From: Bacillota bacterium
GTDB taxonomy: Bacteria > Bacillota > Sulfobacillia > Sulfobacillales > Sulfobacillaceae
Assembly: GCA_021797825.1 (NCBI GenBank)
Contig: JAJZZA010000011.1
Location: 1-60,878 of the forward strand
Reading direction: 5' to 3'
Length of the DNA: 60,878 nt
The translations under genes and the position numbers were made by a program. Below are positions 1 to 9,806 of the stretch, piece by piece. A model generated the notes under the pieces. The model did no database searches. It worked only from the letters and a program-made list of their open reading frames with translations, and was not told where the DNA came from. How positions within the stretch are numbered: the stretch's first letter is position 1; the number at the start of each line of letters is the position of its first letter.

Positions 1-430
1 GATATCGCCAATTGCCGTGGCGCTGTTGGTGGGACGCGGTGTCCCGGAACCCGTCGTAAGGTGCTGCTCGGGCCTCACCCGTCGCGTGCCGCGACGGGGC
101 TTGGGGATGCCCTGAAACACGGGTGCCCCAAGTTGCGACGATTCCGAGAAAGCGCTCCCCTATCCATTAACCCGCACGACAGGTTCCTATGCGCCGTCGC
201 CGTTCGCCCTGTTCTGGCCGGATATTCCTCCCTATGGGTAAAGATTAGGGCAACCCGTCAGGGCGCGATGGCGGGAGAGCTCATAATCACCACTTCCCAA
301 AAGGTCAACAACGCGAGGGGATCTGGCCGCCGGGCGCACCGCGCAGTCAATCCCTGACGTCGCCATCCCCCGACGCGGAGATCTCCCCCCGCCATCTGTC
401 CGCTTTCTATGTGACGTCCTGTTCGCCGTC
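1..430. other. No gene seen at left edge
   Basis: No reading frame here has recognisable protein content or a convincing ribosome-binding site. It lies downstream of the minus-strand acyl-CoA ligase gene. No 3' half of sigK and no tRNA was found in it. Confidence 0.5.
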
Positions 431-2056
431 TTATGATGTTTCCTTTGCCCGTTCAGCCTGGCGCAACACGCTGCGTTGGATCTTGCCGGTGGCCGTGGTG
501 GGCAGAGCCGCCACATACTCGATTTCGCGCGGATATTCGTACCGTCCCAGACGATTCCGCACCAGGTCTTGCAGGTCACGGCTCAATTGCTCGCGGCCTG
601 GCAAATCGGAATCCCGGGGCACGATAAAAGCTTTTACGATTTCGCCGCGCACCGCATCCGGTTTCCCAATCACCGCTACCATCGACACCGCGGGATGCGT
701 CAGCAGCACCTGTTCGATTTCGGTGGGTCCGATGCGGTACCCGGACGAGTTGATGACGTCGTCGGTGCGGCCGACAAAGTAAAAAAAGCCTGCGGCGTCG
801 CGACGGGCCAAGTCCCCGGTGTGAATGACTCCCCCCCGCGTTTTCGCCTGGGTGGCCGCGGTCTGGTTCCAGTAACCCAGGAAGGCCACCGGGTCGGGCA
901 GTTGCACGCAGATCTCACCGGTTTCCCCGTCACCCACCGCAACCCCCGCCTCGTTTAACAGCACCAGTTCGTGTCCGTGCATGGGCAGGCCCATCGACGC
1001 CCGCTGCGGCGCAAAGAGATCGGGCGCGTTGCCGATGAGCAGATTGGCTTCGGTTTGGCCGTAAAATTCGGCGGGCACCACCCGAAACACCCGCCCGATC
1101 CAGTCCCACAGGTCCTCTCCCAGCGGCTCCCCGCCGCTGGCCAGGGTCCGCAAAGCGATGCCGGGCAGCGCACAGTCAATATAGTTACGGAGAATGCGCA
1201 ACGCCGTTGGTGGAAAGAACACGTTGCGGATAGGTAGACGCCGCAGCAAATCCATCGCCGTGGCCGGATCAAACTTCCCGCCCCGAAACGCGACCACCGG
1301 CACCCCCAGATAAAGACTGGGCAAGAGCACATCAAACAGACCACCAATCCACGCCCAATCCGCCGGTGTCCACATCATGTCCGCGGCCTGCGGGAAATGC
1401 TGATGGGGCATAACCACTCCGGGCAGGTGGCCGAGCAGCAGACGATGGGCATGCAGCGCGCCTTTCGGGGCCCCTGTGGTGCCGGAGGTATAGATGATGA
1501 CGGCCGCATCGTCCGCCGCGCTGGCCTGGGGGACCAGTTCCGGGCTCGCCTCGGCAATTTGCTGCCACGGCACCAGGTCGGGGCCGTCGGCATGAGTCAC
1601 CCGGGTGGCAATCACCCGCTCCACGCCGGTCCAGCGCGCTCGCATCGCTTTTAGGCGGGGCCATTCGTCGCCGTCTGCAATCAGCACGCGCACCCCGGCA
1701 TCATTCAACCGGTAGCTCAAGGCATCGTCCCCGAACAGCGTAAACAGCGGCACCGCCACCGCCCCGATCTGGTATACGGCCAGATGGGCCACTGCCAGTT
1801 CCACACTCTGGGACAGAAAGATGCCCACCCGATCTGCCGCCCCGATCCCCAAATGGCGCAGCAGATTGCCGAGCCGGTTGGCGAGCGTGTGCAACTCGCC
1901 AAAGGTGTACGGGCGCACGGAGAGGTCCTCCTGCACATCCATCAGCGCCGTCGCCTGCGGACGATTTTGTTCGAAGATCGCCGTACCCATATTGAAGTGG
2001 GAGGGCACATGCCATTGAAAACGTTGTCGCTCTTGCAGATAGCCATCAAGATTCAT
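431..2056 (-). CDS. AMP-forming acyl-CoA ligase
   Basis: This 541-residue protein activates a carboxylic acid to its acyl-CoA through an acyl-adenylate. The ATP-binding loop SGTTGAPKG is at residues 191-199, the YGQTE motif at 332-336, TGDLA at 413-417 and the hinge GRTDD at 429-433. Lys525 in the TATGKIQR motif is the expected adenylation lysine. The length and the W-rich acyl pocket around 228-236 resemble medium-chain or benzoate-type ligases, but the acid cannot be named. The ATG shares one base with the stop codon of the upstream CoA-transferase gene (TGATG), so the two are probably translationally coupled and act on the same acid. Confidence 0.9.
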   Translation of the reverse strand: MNLDGYLQERQRFQWHVPSHFNMGTAIFEQNRPQATALMDVQEDLSVRPYTFGELHTLANRLGNLLRHLGIGAADRVGIFLSQSVELAVAHLAVYQIGAVAVPLFTLFGDDALSYRLNDAGVRVLIADGDEWPRLKAMRARWTGVERVIATRVTHADGPDLVPWQQIAEASPELVPQASAADDAAVIIYTSGTTGAPKGALHAHRLLLGHLPGVVMPHQHFPQAADMMWTPADWAWIGGLFDVLLPSLYLGVPVVAFRGGKFDPATAMDLLRRLPIRNVFFPPTALRILRNYIDCALPGIALRTLASGGEPLGEDLWDWIGRVFRVVPAEFYGQTEANLLIGNAPDLFAPQRASMGLPMHGHELVLLNEAGVAVGDGETGEICVQLPDPVAFLGYWNQTAATQAKTRGGVIHTGDLARRDAAGFFYFVGRTDDVINSSGYRIGPTEIEQVLLTHPAVSMVAVIGKPDAVRGEIVKAFIVPRDSDLPGREQLSRDLQDLVRNRLGRYEYPREIEYVAALPTTATGKIQRSVLRQAERAKETS

Positions 2057-3204
2057 CAGAGGTCACTCCTGTCCGCAGAGTTTTGCCAAAGGGGGCGCAC
2101 GTCTTCCCGGTGCTCGTCTAAAAGCGGAGGGGGCAAGACCGGACCGCCTTCCGCGCGGCCGGGCGACGTCGGCCAGGCCAAATCGCCTAAGCGCGCATGT
2201 GTGGCAGTCAGTTTGGGCGACGCGCCCTCGTGCCAACGACGGGCGGCCTCGGCCACCGACTGCACCTCCGCCGCCAACAATCCCAACGGCGTCAATACCG
2301 TTTCCCAATATGAAGCCGGATGCGTGCGGAGCTTTTGCTCCAAAGCCTCCTTCAATGCCGCCCGGTCTTTAACCCGGGCGGCGTTGGTCCGCCAGGCTTC
2401 CCGCTCGGCCCACAACGGCTCCTCCAACGCTTCTGCCAAACGCCGGAACTGCCCGTCGTCAATCGCTCCGATGATGATCGGGCGGTCGGCGGTGGCAAAT
2501 GCCTCGTAGGGCGCAATGCTGGGATGGGCGGACCCCGACCGGGGATACTCGGCACCCGCGACCACATACATGAGCCAGGGATGCGTCATCATGAGACCCG
2601 CGGTCTCCTCCAGGCTGACCGCCACGCGATCCCCCCGACCGGTTTGCTCGCGGCGATAGAGCGCGGAAAAAATCCCGGCGACAGCCAACACCCCGGTCAT
2701 CATATCAATGGCCGCCACGCCCTGGCGCACCGGTTCCGGACGCTCGCGGCTCCCGGTAATGTCCATCAGCCCCGACTGCGCTTCCAGCGTCACCTCGACC
2801 GCCGGGCGCCGGGCCATGGCGCCATCGCGCCGGTAGCCCTTGATTTCGCAATAAATCAGGCGGGGATTGGCGGCGCAGAGGGTCCCCGCGTCCAATCCCG
2901 CCTGGCTCATCCAGCCCGGCCGGAAATTTTCCACCACCACGTCCGCGGCCAGAGCCAGGCGTTGCGCCCGGGCCCGATCGCCGGGCTGATGCAAATCAAG
3001 CACCACACTCTTCTTGCCACGGTTAAACGATGCAAAATACAGACTCTCACCCTGAATGAAGGGCGGCCCCCACTGCCTGGTCGGATCCCCCTGGATAGGT
3101 CTTTCCACCTTGATGACTTCCGCGCCCGCATCGGCCAGCAGCATAGTGGCGAAGGGGCCCGAGAGTACTTGCGTAAAATCGACCACGCGAATCCCGGACA
3201 ACAC
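2056..3204 (-). CDS. Family III CoA-transferase (CaiB/BaiF type)
   Basis: A 382-residue CoA-transferase that would move CoA between two carboxylic acids in the cytoplasm. The N-terminus (GIRVVDFTQVLSGPFA) and the segment VVVENFRPGWM near residues 89-99 are typical of the family. Asp167 in AAIDMMTG sits where the catalytic aspartate (about residue 169 in CaiB and Frc) is expected. It begins with GTG at 3204; the ribosome-binding site is weak, and the ATG and GTG slightly upstream are in other frames. It overlaps the ligase gene by one base, which suggests a CoA-activation pair that works after the sodium symporter encoded just upstream. Substrates unknown. Confidence 0.88.
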   Translation of the reverse strand: MLSGIRVVDFTQVLSGPFATMLLADAGAEVIKVERPIQGDPTRQWGPPFIQGESLYFASFNRGKKSVVLDLHQPGDRARAQRLALAADVVVENFRPGWMSQAGLDAGTLCAANPRLIYCEIKGYRRDGAMARRPAVEVTLEAQSGLMDITGSRERPEPVRQGVAAIDMMTGVLAVAGIFSALYRREQTGRGDRVAVSLEETAGLMMTHPWLMYVVAGAEYPRSGSAHPSIAPYEAFATADRPIIIGAIDDGQFRRLAEALEEPLWAEREAWRTNAARVKDRAALKEALEQKLRTHPASYWETVLTPLGLLAAEVQSVAEAARRWHEGASPKLTATHARLGDLAWPTSPGRAEGGPVLPPPLLDEHREDVRPLWQNSADRSDL

Positions 3205-3308
3205 GCGCCCGCTTTCGATGCCACATCCCTCCCCGAGTCAGGCTTTGCCCATCCCCCGGGGCGGACCCGCTCACGCGGCCCGCCCTCGGGGACAGCTCTG
3301 CGGCCTGT

Positions 3309-4856
3309 TTAGGATGATGGGTCGGCGACGACCGTCTCGCTGGGGCCAGGGATGCGGGGCGAACGGCCCATTTCGACCACCGCCGCCACCGCCTCATCCA
3401 GCCGCTCCGGCCGCGTCACGGCGGAAACCAGCACGTAAGCCACCATCGAGGCCGCCATGATGATCGCGATGCCAAAGAATCCGCCCGGATTCCAGTTGGC
3501 CACCGTCACCCAAGTGCCGCCCACTACCCCTATGACACCGGAGGCTACCACGCCCCAGCTGTTGCCGCGGCGCCAGTTAAGGCCCAGCGCCACCGCCGGA
3601 AAGAAGACCGCAGCCAACAGTCCCCACGCCTCCGTGCCCGCGATGCCAATCAGGCTGGAACGCGAGTAGGTGAACCAGAGGGCAATCAGGAGCAGCACCA
3701 GCGTCCAGATGCGGCCCCACATCAACCCGCGGCGCGGGGTGAGCTGGCGATGCAAAATGCCTTGCATGAAATCGCGGGTAATGGCGGCCGAGGCGATATT
3801 GGAAAACCCGTTGACCGTGGCCATGGAGGCCGCGATTAAGGCGGTAAAGACGATGCCGCTCAGCCAGGTGGGAATGTAGTGAATGAAGAAATAGGGCGCG
3901 GCATAGTCGGGGTTGCTGAGCAAGGGCGCCCGGTGCTGTGCAGTCAGGGCCGCCAGTCCCAGACCGCTGAAGATCATCAGCGCCGCCAAAGAATAGGTGA
4001 TGCCGTTGCCTAAGGCCTGATAGCGGGTATTGGAAGCCTTGCGGTGCACATAGTACTTGGTCAGCAGTTGGGGTTGCCCGCCGTGGCCCAAGCCAAATTC
4101 AAAGGTCCAGGCGATGGCGGCGCCGACCCCTAGCCCGGCAGCGCCTTTCGGCCACCAGGGAGCGGCATGATAAGCCCAGGTACCCTTGGCCTGGGCTAGC
4201 ACGGAGAGGATATGCACGGGATTGCCCACCACAATGAAAACCGTGATGATCACCGTGATCCCGGCCAGCATTTCCAGCGAGAACTGAAACAAGTCCGTCC
4301 AGATTCCGGCGCGAATGCCGCCGGCAATGGTATAGATGGCGACAATGCCGGTCCCGATTAACACCCCGCCCCAATAGGAGACGGGCAGCAACGACGACAA
4401 CACGACGCCCAGGGCTTGAAACTCCACCGACAAATAGCCCAGCATCCCGACCACTAAGCCCAAAATGCCCACGATGCGCATAACTGACGGCATGGAAGGA
4501 TAGCGCAGCGCCATCGCGTCGGGGATGGTGTAGGCGACTTTGATTTCTCCCAAGGTGCGCAGTTTGCGGGCCACCAAGAACGCGGCCACGCTAAAGCCGA
4601 GAATGGCAAACACTTGCAGGAAAAAGACCACGCCGCCGTAGGCGTAGGCCAGTCCGGGCAATCCGACCAATCCGAAGCCGCTCATGACCGCCGCGCTGCC
4701 GGAAATGATGGCGACCCAGCGCGGTGCGCTGCGCCCCGCAATATAGTAATCGGCGAGATTCTTGGTGCCGCGGCTCGCATAAAGTCCTAACGCCACCACG
4801 ACGGCAAAGTACACTACCACCGTGATGGCCATGCTGAGTGGGGCATGCAGATTCAT
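3309..4856 (-). CDS. Sodium:solute symporter (SSS family)
   Basis: A 515-residue polytopic membrane protein with about 13 hydrophobic segments. It looks like the SSS family: an early ADYYIAGRSAPRW motif near residues 34-46 and glycine-rich helices. It would import an organic solute, probably a carboxylate or amide, with sodium. Its ATG overlaps the stop of the small upstream gene by four bases (ATGA), so the two should be coupled. The CoA-transferase and ligase genes follow on the same strand after a 104-base gap, which fits uptake then CoA activation of one substrate. Substrate not readable from sequence. Confidence 0.88.
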   Translation of the reverse strand: MNLHAPLSMAITVVVYFAVVVALGLYASRGTKNLADYYIAGRSAPRWVAIISGSAAVMSGFGLVGLPGLAYAYGGVVFFLQVFAILGFSVAAFLVARKLRTLGEIKVAYTIPDAMALRYPSMPSVMRIVGILGLVVGMLGYLSVEFQALGVVLSSLLPVSYWGGVLIGTGIVAIYTIAGGIRAGIWTDLFQFSLEMLAGITVIITVFIVVGNPVHILSVLAQAKGTWAYHAAPWWPKGAAGLGVGAAIAWTFEFGLGHGGQPQLLTKYYVHRKASNTRYQALGNGITYSLAALMIFSGLGLAALTAQHRAPLLSNPDYAAPYFFIHYIPTWLSGIVFTALIAASMATVNGFSNIASAAITRDFMQGILHRQLTPRRGLMWGRIWTLVLLLIALWFTYSRSSLIGIAGTEAWGLLAAVFFPAVALGLNWRRGNSWGVVASGVIGVVGGTWVTVANWNPGGFFGIAIIMAASMVAYVLVSAVTRPERLDEAVAAVVEMGRSPRIPGPSETVVADPSS

Positions 4857-5038
4857 TGGCCATCCTCCTCGCGATTGTTGCGGTTCTCTTCATCGATGCG
4901 CTGTTGCCGATAGCGTTGAATAATGGCCTCCATAACGCCTTCGGACTGTTCCGCGTGTTTGAGAAACCATAGTCCGGGCACCCAGTTAAACACCAGCCAT
5001 CCCAGAATGATGAGAATGAGAACGGTAAGACCCGGCAT
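4853..5038 (-). CDS. Small one-helix partner of the symporter
   Basis: A 61-residue protein with one hydrophobic helix (residues about 3-26) followed by a charged tail rich in Glu, Arg and Asn. I chose the ATG at 5038 because GGGAGG lies eight bases before it; a longer frame from 5062 lacks such a site. Small membrane proteins of this shape often precede SSS-family symporters and may help their assembly. The gene overlaps the symporter start by four bases. The role is inferred from position only. Confidence 0.72.
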   Translation of the reverse strand: MPGLTVLILIILGWLVFNWVPGLWFLKHAEQSEGVMEAIIQRYRQQRIDEENRNNREEDGQ

Positions 5039-5193
5039 GGAACATTCCTCCCTTTCACCCATCTAGGCTCCGCGTGCGGCCCCCCGCACCGTCCTCCGCC
5101 GACATCCGCCCGACACCGTGCCCCAGCCGCCGCAAGCCTTGGGTACGGTCCCCGGAGTGCCTCGGTCTAAGGCGCTGGCCAGGCATCGCTGAA

Positions 5194-5222
5194 ATTATGC
5201 CAGCGCGCCCACGGTCAGTCAT
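5194..5222 (-). promoter_or_regulatory. Likely promoter of the symporter operon
   Basis: Reading the minus strand, ATGACT (-35) and CATAAT (-10) are 17 bases apart. The start codon of the small symporter partner is about 155 bases downstream. The weak -35 box and the adjacent inverted repeat suggest an activator-dependent promoter. Confidence 0.45.
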
Positions 5223-5227
5223 CATCG

Positions 5228-5242
5228 AATATTCACAATATT
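5228..5242. promoter_or_regulatory. AT-rich inverted repeat next to promoter
   Basis: Two copies of AATATT, itself a palindrome, flank CAC and give a perfect 15-base symmetric site in GC-rich DNA. It lies six bases upstream of the -35 box of the symporter promoter, the normal place for an activator. The PucR-type protein encoded immediately upstream is the obvious candidate to bind it. Confidence 0.45.
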
Positions 5243-5276
5243 TGCCCTACTGATTCAGGGGTTAATCCGAAGCGGC

Positions 5277-7571
5277 TTAGGGCGTCACCGACAGCGTCTT
5301 CCAGGCGACGACGGAGATTTCCACCAACAGCCGGCGCACCGGGTCGTCGAGCGCATCCCCCAATAGTTCCCGGATCTTTTCAATCCGATAGCGCAGGGTA
5401 TTGGGATGAACGGACAGCGCCCGCGCCGTCTGGGCCTGATTTTGGTTGTGCGCCAGGTAGGCATGGAGGGTGTCGAGCCACCAGGCATCCCGTTCCAGCA
5501 ACGGATGCAGATACTGGCGGACCAATTGTTGCAAATCTGCCAGGCCAGCCTGACCGAACAGACTTAAGAGCGGGGTGACGTGCTCGAGCCACGTCACCGT
5601 TTCGCGCAGGCTGGCGCCGAATTGATCGAGCACCTGAAAGGCGTTGAGCAGCGTCTCGCGGTCGGTTTGGAGGTCGTTCCCCACCGGGCCCGCCACCAGG
5701 CGAATCGCAGCGGATGGCGACAGCGCCTGGCGCTGAATGCGCAGCGCCATCTCTTGAAACCGTGTGGGGGCGGTTGAACTGGTAAGGCCCACCAGGCGGG
5801 TGCCGTAAATAGACAACAAGTCATCGGGGCAGGCGCTGGCGGCGACGTGGTAGACCTGGGGCATGGACTCAAAACCGTGGGGGTCGGAAGAGGAGACAAT
5901 CTGCAGCACAAACGCCCGGTGGGGAAATTTCAGGGCGGGCCAGGCCTGCAGTCCGTGGCGGCGGACTACTTCGATGGGCGGCACGGAATGGGCTAACAGT
6001 TCGTCAAAAAACTCCCGATGCAAACGCCGTCCGGCTTCCACCAGCGCTTGCTCCCCGATTCGATGCATCGTAAAGATCGCCGCCAACGGGGACAACTTCT
6101 CCAAGATGGGCGCGGGCAAGTCGCCCGGCGCGGGATGGCGGGCCAGCAAAAAGCCCACCACCTCCGCCTGCCGTAACAAGGGCACGATCCCCGCGCCTTC
6201 CTGCGCGCAAGCGCTTTGGCTAATGGCCGCTTGGGAGCGAAGACGATCCCAACCGTGCCGGGTAAACCATGACCAGGGCAACGTCTCCCCGATCGCGACC
6301 CCGGGAATATTCCAACCCGACGAGTGCGCCAACACGGTATCGCCTTGGCTGAGATAAAGCAGCTCAATCTCCAACGCTGCCGCCACCGCCTCGATGGCAT
6401 CGGCCAGATTGCCGTCGCGCGCCAAAAGGGCCATCAGCCGGTGTTCAAGCTCCAGGGCGGCTGCGCACGCCTCATGGCGCTGTTCCGCCTCTTCCTGCGC
6501 CCGTTGACAAGATTCCGCAACCCGCAGCGCCCGGGTGTACGACTCCGCATTGAGCAAGGCCAGGGCGGCAAAGTCCGCCAAAGAGGACAGCACCGCGGTA
6601 TCTTGCGCGGTAAATTGGGCCGGCTCGCGCTTCGCGGAAAAGAGCACCCCCAGCGTGCTGCCGCGCACGACCAGGGGCACTCCCAAAATGGCCCGAATCC
6701 CTTCATCACGAACCAGCGCGTCGGTGGCCGGATCATGTGAGATGGTGTTGTCGTTTAAATAATCGCGAACCGTAAGCGGAACTTGATTTCGCGCCACCCA
6801 GCCCCCCAGCCCGACTCCGAGCGGCAGCACAATCTCCAAGAAACCCGGATGGCGATGGCCGCAAGCCACTTCCATGCGAACCGATTGCCGCGCGGTATCC
6901 ATCAAGGTGACGTACGCCAGGTCGGCGGCCAGGAATTCTCGGGCCCGTTCGACCGTAATTTGCAGCAGTGGCGCGGGATCCAATTCGGCACTGAGCCGAG
7001 CCGCGGTGTCATACAGAATACCCACGGTTTGACTGAAGGAGACCACCTGAAAGTTATCCAACAAGACTTCGATGCGGTGCGCCAAAGAGTCCAGCCGGTC
7101 GCGGGCCGGAAGGTCGGTGGGCGATGCGCAGTGAATTTCCACCACCGCCACGTTGTAGTCGAGGGTAATCCGCGATTCGTCCACTGTCACTTGACGCGTC
7201 ATCACAGGAGCGTCACTGTAAGGATAGCCGTCACTCAGCTGCAATGACCAGGCTGTCGGCAAAATAACCGCGCGCACCTCCCGTTCCACCAGCTCCGGCA
7301 ACCGATCCAGCCGCACGTCGCGGAGTTTGACCGGTTCCAGCCTCGGCCCGGATAAACCCTGGGCCGGGTCCGGATCGAGGTTCCAGGGCACCGCCAGGAC
7401 CCGGCACATGGCAACATACATCGGGAGCGAGGGCAAGACCTTTTCCTGCTCCACGGCGCTGACGAAGCTGCGGCTGCGACCAATCCGACGGCCCAATTCG
7501 GCCTGCGACAGGCCTTGCTGGCGGCGGGCTGCGGCCAGCCTCTTTAAGGCCGGGGAAATTTCCGCGTGCAT
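5277..7571 (-). CDS. XRE-GAF-PucR multidomain regulator
   Basis: A 764-residue transcription regulator with DNA-binding domains at both ends. Residues about 8-62 form an XRE-type helix-turn-helix (QAELGRRIGRSRSFVSAVE). A GAF domain covers about 195-345. A second sensory region spans about 370-500, and the C-terminus (about 695-760) is a PucR-type helix-turn-helix (SVHPNTLRYRIEKI). PucR-type proteins generally activate catabolic genes in response to a small ligand. The symporter operon starts just downstream, with an inverted repeat beside its promoter, so it probably controls uptake. The XRE-plus-PucR arrangement is less common than PucR alone. The ligand is unknown. Confidence 0.85.
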   Translation of the reverse strand: MHAEISPALKRLAAARRQQGLSQAELGRRIGRSRSFVSAVEQEKVLPSLPMYVAMCRVLAVPWNLDPDPAQGLSGPRLEPVKLRDVRLDRLPELVEREVRAVILPTAWSLQLSDGYPYSDAPVMTRQVTVDESRITLDYNVAVVEIHCASPTDLPARDRLDSLAHRIEVLLDNFQVVSFSQTVGILYDTAARLSAELDPAPLLQITVERAREFLAADLAYVTLMDTARQSVRMEVACGHRHPGFLEIVLPLGVGLGGWVARNQVPLTVRDYLNDNTISHDPATDALVRDEGIRAILGVPLVVRGSTLGVLFSAKREPAQFTAQDTAVLSSLADFAALALLNAESYTRALRVAESCQRAQEEAEQRHEACAAALELEHRLMALLARDGNLADAIEAVAAALEIELLYLSQGDTVLAHSSGWNIPGVAIGETLPWSWFTRHGWDRLRSQAAISQSACAQEGAGIVPLLRQAEVVGFLLARHPAPGDLPAPILEKLSPLAAIFTMHRIGEQALVEAGRRLHREFFDELLAHSVPPIEVVRRHGLQAWPALKFPHRAFVLQIVSSSDPHGFESMPQVYHVAASACPDDLLSIYGTRLVGLTSSTAPTRFQEMALRIQRQALSPSAAIRLVAGPVGNDLQTDRETLLNAFQVLDQFGASLRETVTWLEHVTPLLSLFGQAGLADLQQLVRQYLHPLLERDAWWLDTLHAYLAHNQNQAQTARALSVHPNTLRYRIEKIRELLGDALDDPVRRLLVEISVVAWKTLSVTP

Positions 7572-7901
7572 GTTACCGTCCGTAGGCGCGCCTCCTCCGC
7601 CAAAGGCTGGTCGTCAGCGAGTCACCCGTTCCCTCACGGACCGCGCCGGCAACCGGGCCAACCGCGACCCCATCTCTAACTATTGTATCCTGTCCGCCCG
7701 GGCCGCAATAGATAGATGGGGCCTTGGGCCATCCGGATCTAACCCGTGCTGAGGGCAAACGGGCTCAGGGGATTTTGACATCCCTCTACGGTCCCCCCCT
7801 CGGCCTGGCTGCGCCGTTCAACAGCCAACCTCACCGGAAAGACCCGGCCTGCCCAGCCGAGCCTCCAGTGTGCCAACCATTCGGCAGCTGACCCAAAGCG
7901 G
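7572..7901. other. Intergenic, no gene seen
   Basis: This stretch separates the D-aminoacylase and PucR-type genes, both on the minus strand. A TACAAT near 7680-7690 (minus strand) could be the -10 box of the regulator gene, but no convincing -35 box accompanies it. No RNA gene or terminator was recognised. Confidence 0.4.
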
Positions 7902-9473
7902 CTACTGGCCCCACACGCCGCCGGGCCGTTTCCCGGTGACCTCCCCGCCGCGCCACACGACTTGGCCCCCGACCAGCACGCACGCCACCCCGCCGGGCAC
8001 ACATTGCGGCTCCTCATAACTTGCACAATCCCCATACGATGCGGGATCCAACACTACGATGTCCGCGCGCAGCCCGGGGCCGATGCGCCCGCGGTCATGG
8101 AGTCCCAAGCGTCGGGCGGCTTTGTCGGTTAACCGCGCGATGGCCTCCTCGGCCGAAACCAGTCCTTCCCGCAAGGCGTAGCGTCCCAGCACCCGGCCGG
8201 CAGTACCGAACAAGCGCGGATGGGGCTTGCCCACAAAAATGCCGTCCGTTCCGACCAATGCCAAAGGATGCCGGAAAATGGTCCGCACCACCTCCTCACT
8301 CGCGTAGTGGTCGACCATCGTCACATTCAGGGCGTTTTCGCTTAACAAGTCCATCATTGCGTCAATCGGCGGCACTCCCCGTTGCTGGGCGACCTGGCCC
8401 AAGGTCTTGCCGACATCGTCGGGGCGAGGGGATTCCATTCCGGCAATAACGATGTTTTCCGCTCCACAGGATCGCAGCAGGTTTTCCCATCCCGGCAATC
8501 CGAGCGTGATGTCTTCGGTAATGCGCCGCCTGCTCTCCGGATGGGTCAAACGCGCCATCATCTGGGCGGGCCCCCCGGCCAGGGCCCAAGGCGGCAACAG
8601 CGCACTCAGCAGCGTACTCCCGGCCCCATAGGGGTACTGATCAAACGTGATGTCAATCGTCCGCCGCGCGGCTTCGATGGTGTCAAGCATAGGGCCCACC
8701 AAATGCGCGTGGCCCACCACCTTGAGATGGGACAGATGGAGGGAAACGCCACTGCTTTGGGCCACGGCGACCATTTCTTGCACGGCATCCACCACCCCGG
8801 CAGATTCATTGCGCATATGCGGCATGAGCAAGAGTCCGGCCTGGGCGGCCTCTTCGGCTAGCCACACCAACTCGTCGGTTTCAGCGTACACCCCGGGCAG
8901 ATAGATTAACCCAAGGGAGAGCGCCCGCGCGCCCAGGTCGCCGGCCAGGCGGATCTGCCGGCGCATGGCGCGCACCTCTTCGGCGGTCGGCCGGCGGTTG
9001 CCGCTGCCCATCACATAATCGCGCACCGCGTTATGTCCGACCGCAGGCACCAGGGTGGTGGTCGGCCGCGTACCCGCGAGGGCGCGCAGAAACTCTGCAA
9101 AACGCGACCAGGTCCAGTCGGCCGGGCCAGGCCCTTCCAAAGCCCGCAAATAGGCTTGCCGCTCAGCCCGGCGCTGCGGCCTCACCGGAGCCGGCGCCAG
9201 ACCATCGGGATGAATCAACTCGGTGGTGAATCCCTGCGCTATTTTGGGACGCAGCCAGGGGTCTCTAAAGGGTTGCAGCGCCGAATGGGCGTGCATGTCA
9301 ATAAATCCCGGACACACCCAGCACCCGGTCGCGTCGATGACCTCACGCGCCCGTTGGATCGAAATGGCGGGGGCCACGTCAATAATTCGGTCCTGGCGCA
9401 AGGCCACATCCGCCCAAAATCCCGGACCATCGCCTGGCATAACCAAGCCGCCCCGAATCAGCATATCGTACAC
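7902..9473 (-). CDS. N-acyl-D-amino-acid deacylase
   Basis: A 523-residue amidohydrolase that would remove the acyl (or carbamoyl-like) group from D-amino acids. The metal-binding motif PGFIDMHAHSA is at residues 55-65, with His61 and His63. HLSHLK in the middle and the C-terminal run VDHYASEEVVRTIF ... ALVGTDG are typical of D-aminoacylases. The C-terminal GLRADIVVLDP strand completes the composite domain. It follows a cyclic amidohydrolase gene on the same strand, which suggests joint processing of D-configured hydantoins, N-acyl or N-carbamoyl amino acids. The exact substrate is uncertain, since this family also includes dipeptidases and other amidohydrolases. Confidence 0.85.
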   Translation of the reverse strand: MYDMLIRGGLVMPGDGPGFWADVALRQDRIIDVAPAISIQRAREVIDATGCWVCPGFIDMHAHSALQPFRDPWLRPKIAQGFTTELIHPDGLAPAPVRPQRRAERQAYLRALEGPGPADWTWSRFAEFLRALAGTRPTTTLVPAVGHNAVRDYVMGSGNRRPTAEEVRAMRRQIRLAGDLGARALSLGLIYLPGVYAETDELVWLAEEAAQAGLLLMPHMRNESAGVVDAVQEMVAVAQSSGVSLHLSHLKVVGHAHLVGPMLDTIEAARRTIDITFDQYPYGAGSTLLSALLPPWALAGGPAQMMARLTHPESRRRITEDITLGLPGWENLLRSCGAENIVIAGMESPRPDDVGKTLGQVAQQRGVPPIDAMMDLLSENALNVTMVDHYASEEVVRTIFRHPLALVGTDGIFVGKPHPRLFGTAGRVLGRYALREGLVSAEEAIARLTDKAARRLGLHDRGRIGPGLRADIVVLDPASYGDCASYEEPQCVPGGVACVLVGGQVVWRGGEVTGKRPGGVWGQ

Positions 9474-9806
9474 CGCAAAATCCCCCCGTTAAATGGTCGA
9501 CTTCTTTTCGACCCCGGGCCCTTGGCGGTCACCGACGCAGGATCTGGCCGGTGATCGTCCCCATCTCACCGGATCACCCCAAGCCGTCATATCGCCAAGA
9601 ACCCGCGGCCCAACGAGCAGATGCCCGGCTATCGACAGCTCTGTCGAGACGGGTCGTCGCCCGGTGATGTGGGGAATGCTACACCTGCTTGCCCTAACAT
9701 CCGCCTCCATTCGGGGACAAACGGCCTCGTGGGAGTGCCCCATGTGCAGCGATCCTTCATCGCCGCGCGACCCGGCCGACGAAAGCACACCGGCCCCCCA
9801 TCACGG
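9474..9806. other. Intergenic, no gene seen
   Basis: The gap separates the cyclic amidohydrolase and D-aminoacylase genes. It has no frame with recognisable content, so the deacylase may have its own promoter, but none stands out. Confidence 0.4.

Noticed and set aside
2320-3312. A 330-codon plus-strand open frame
   Set aside because: It is opposite the CoA-transferase gene, which shows the catalytic Asp and family motifs.
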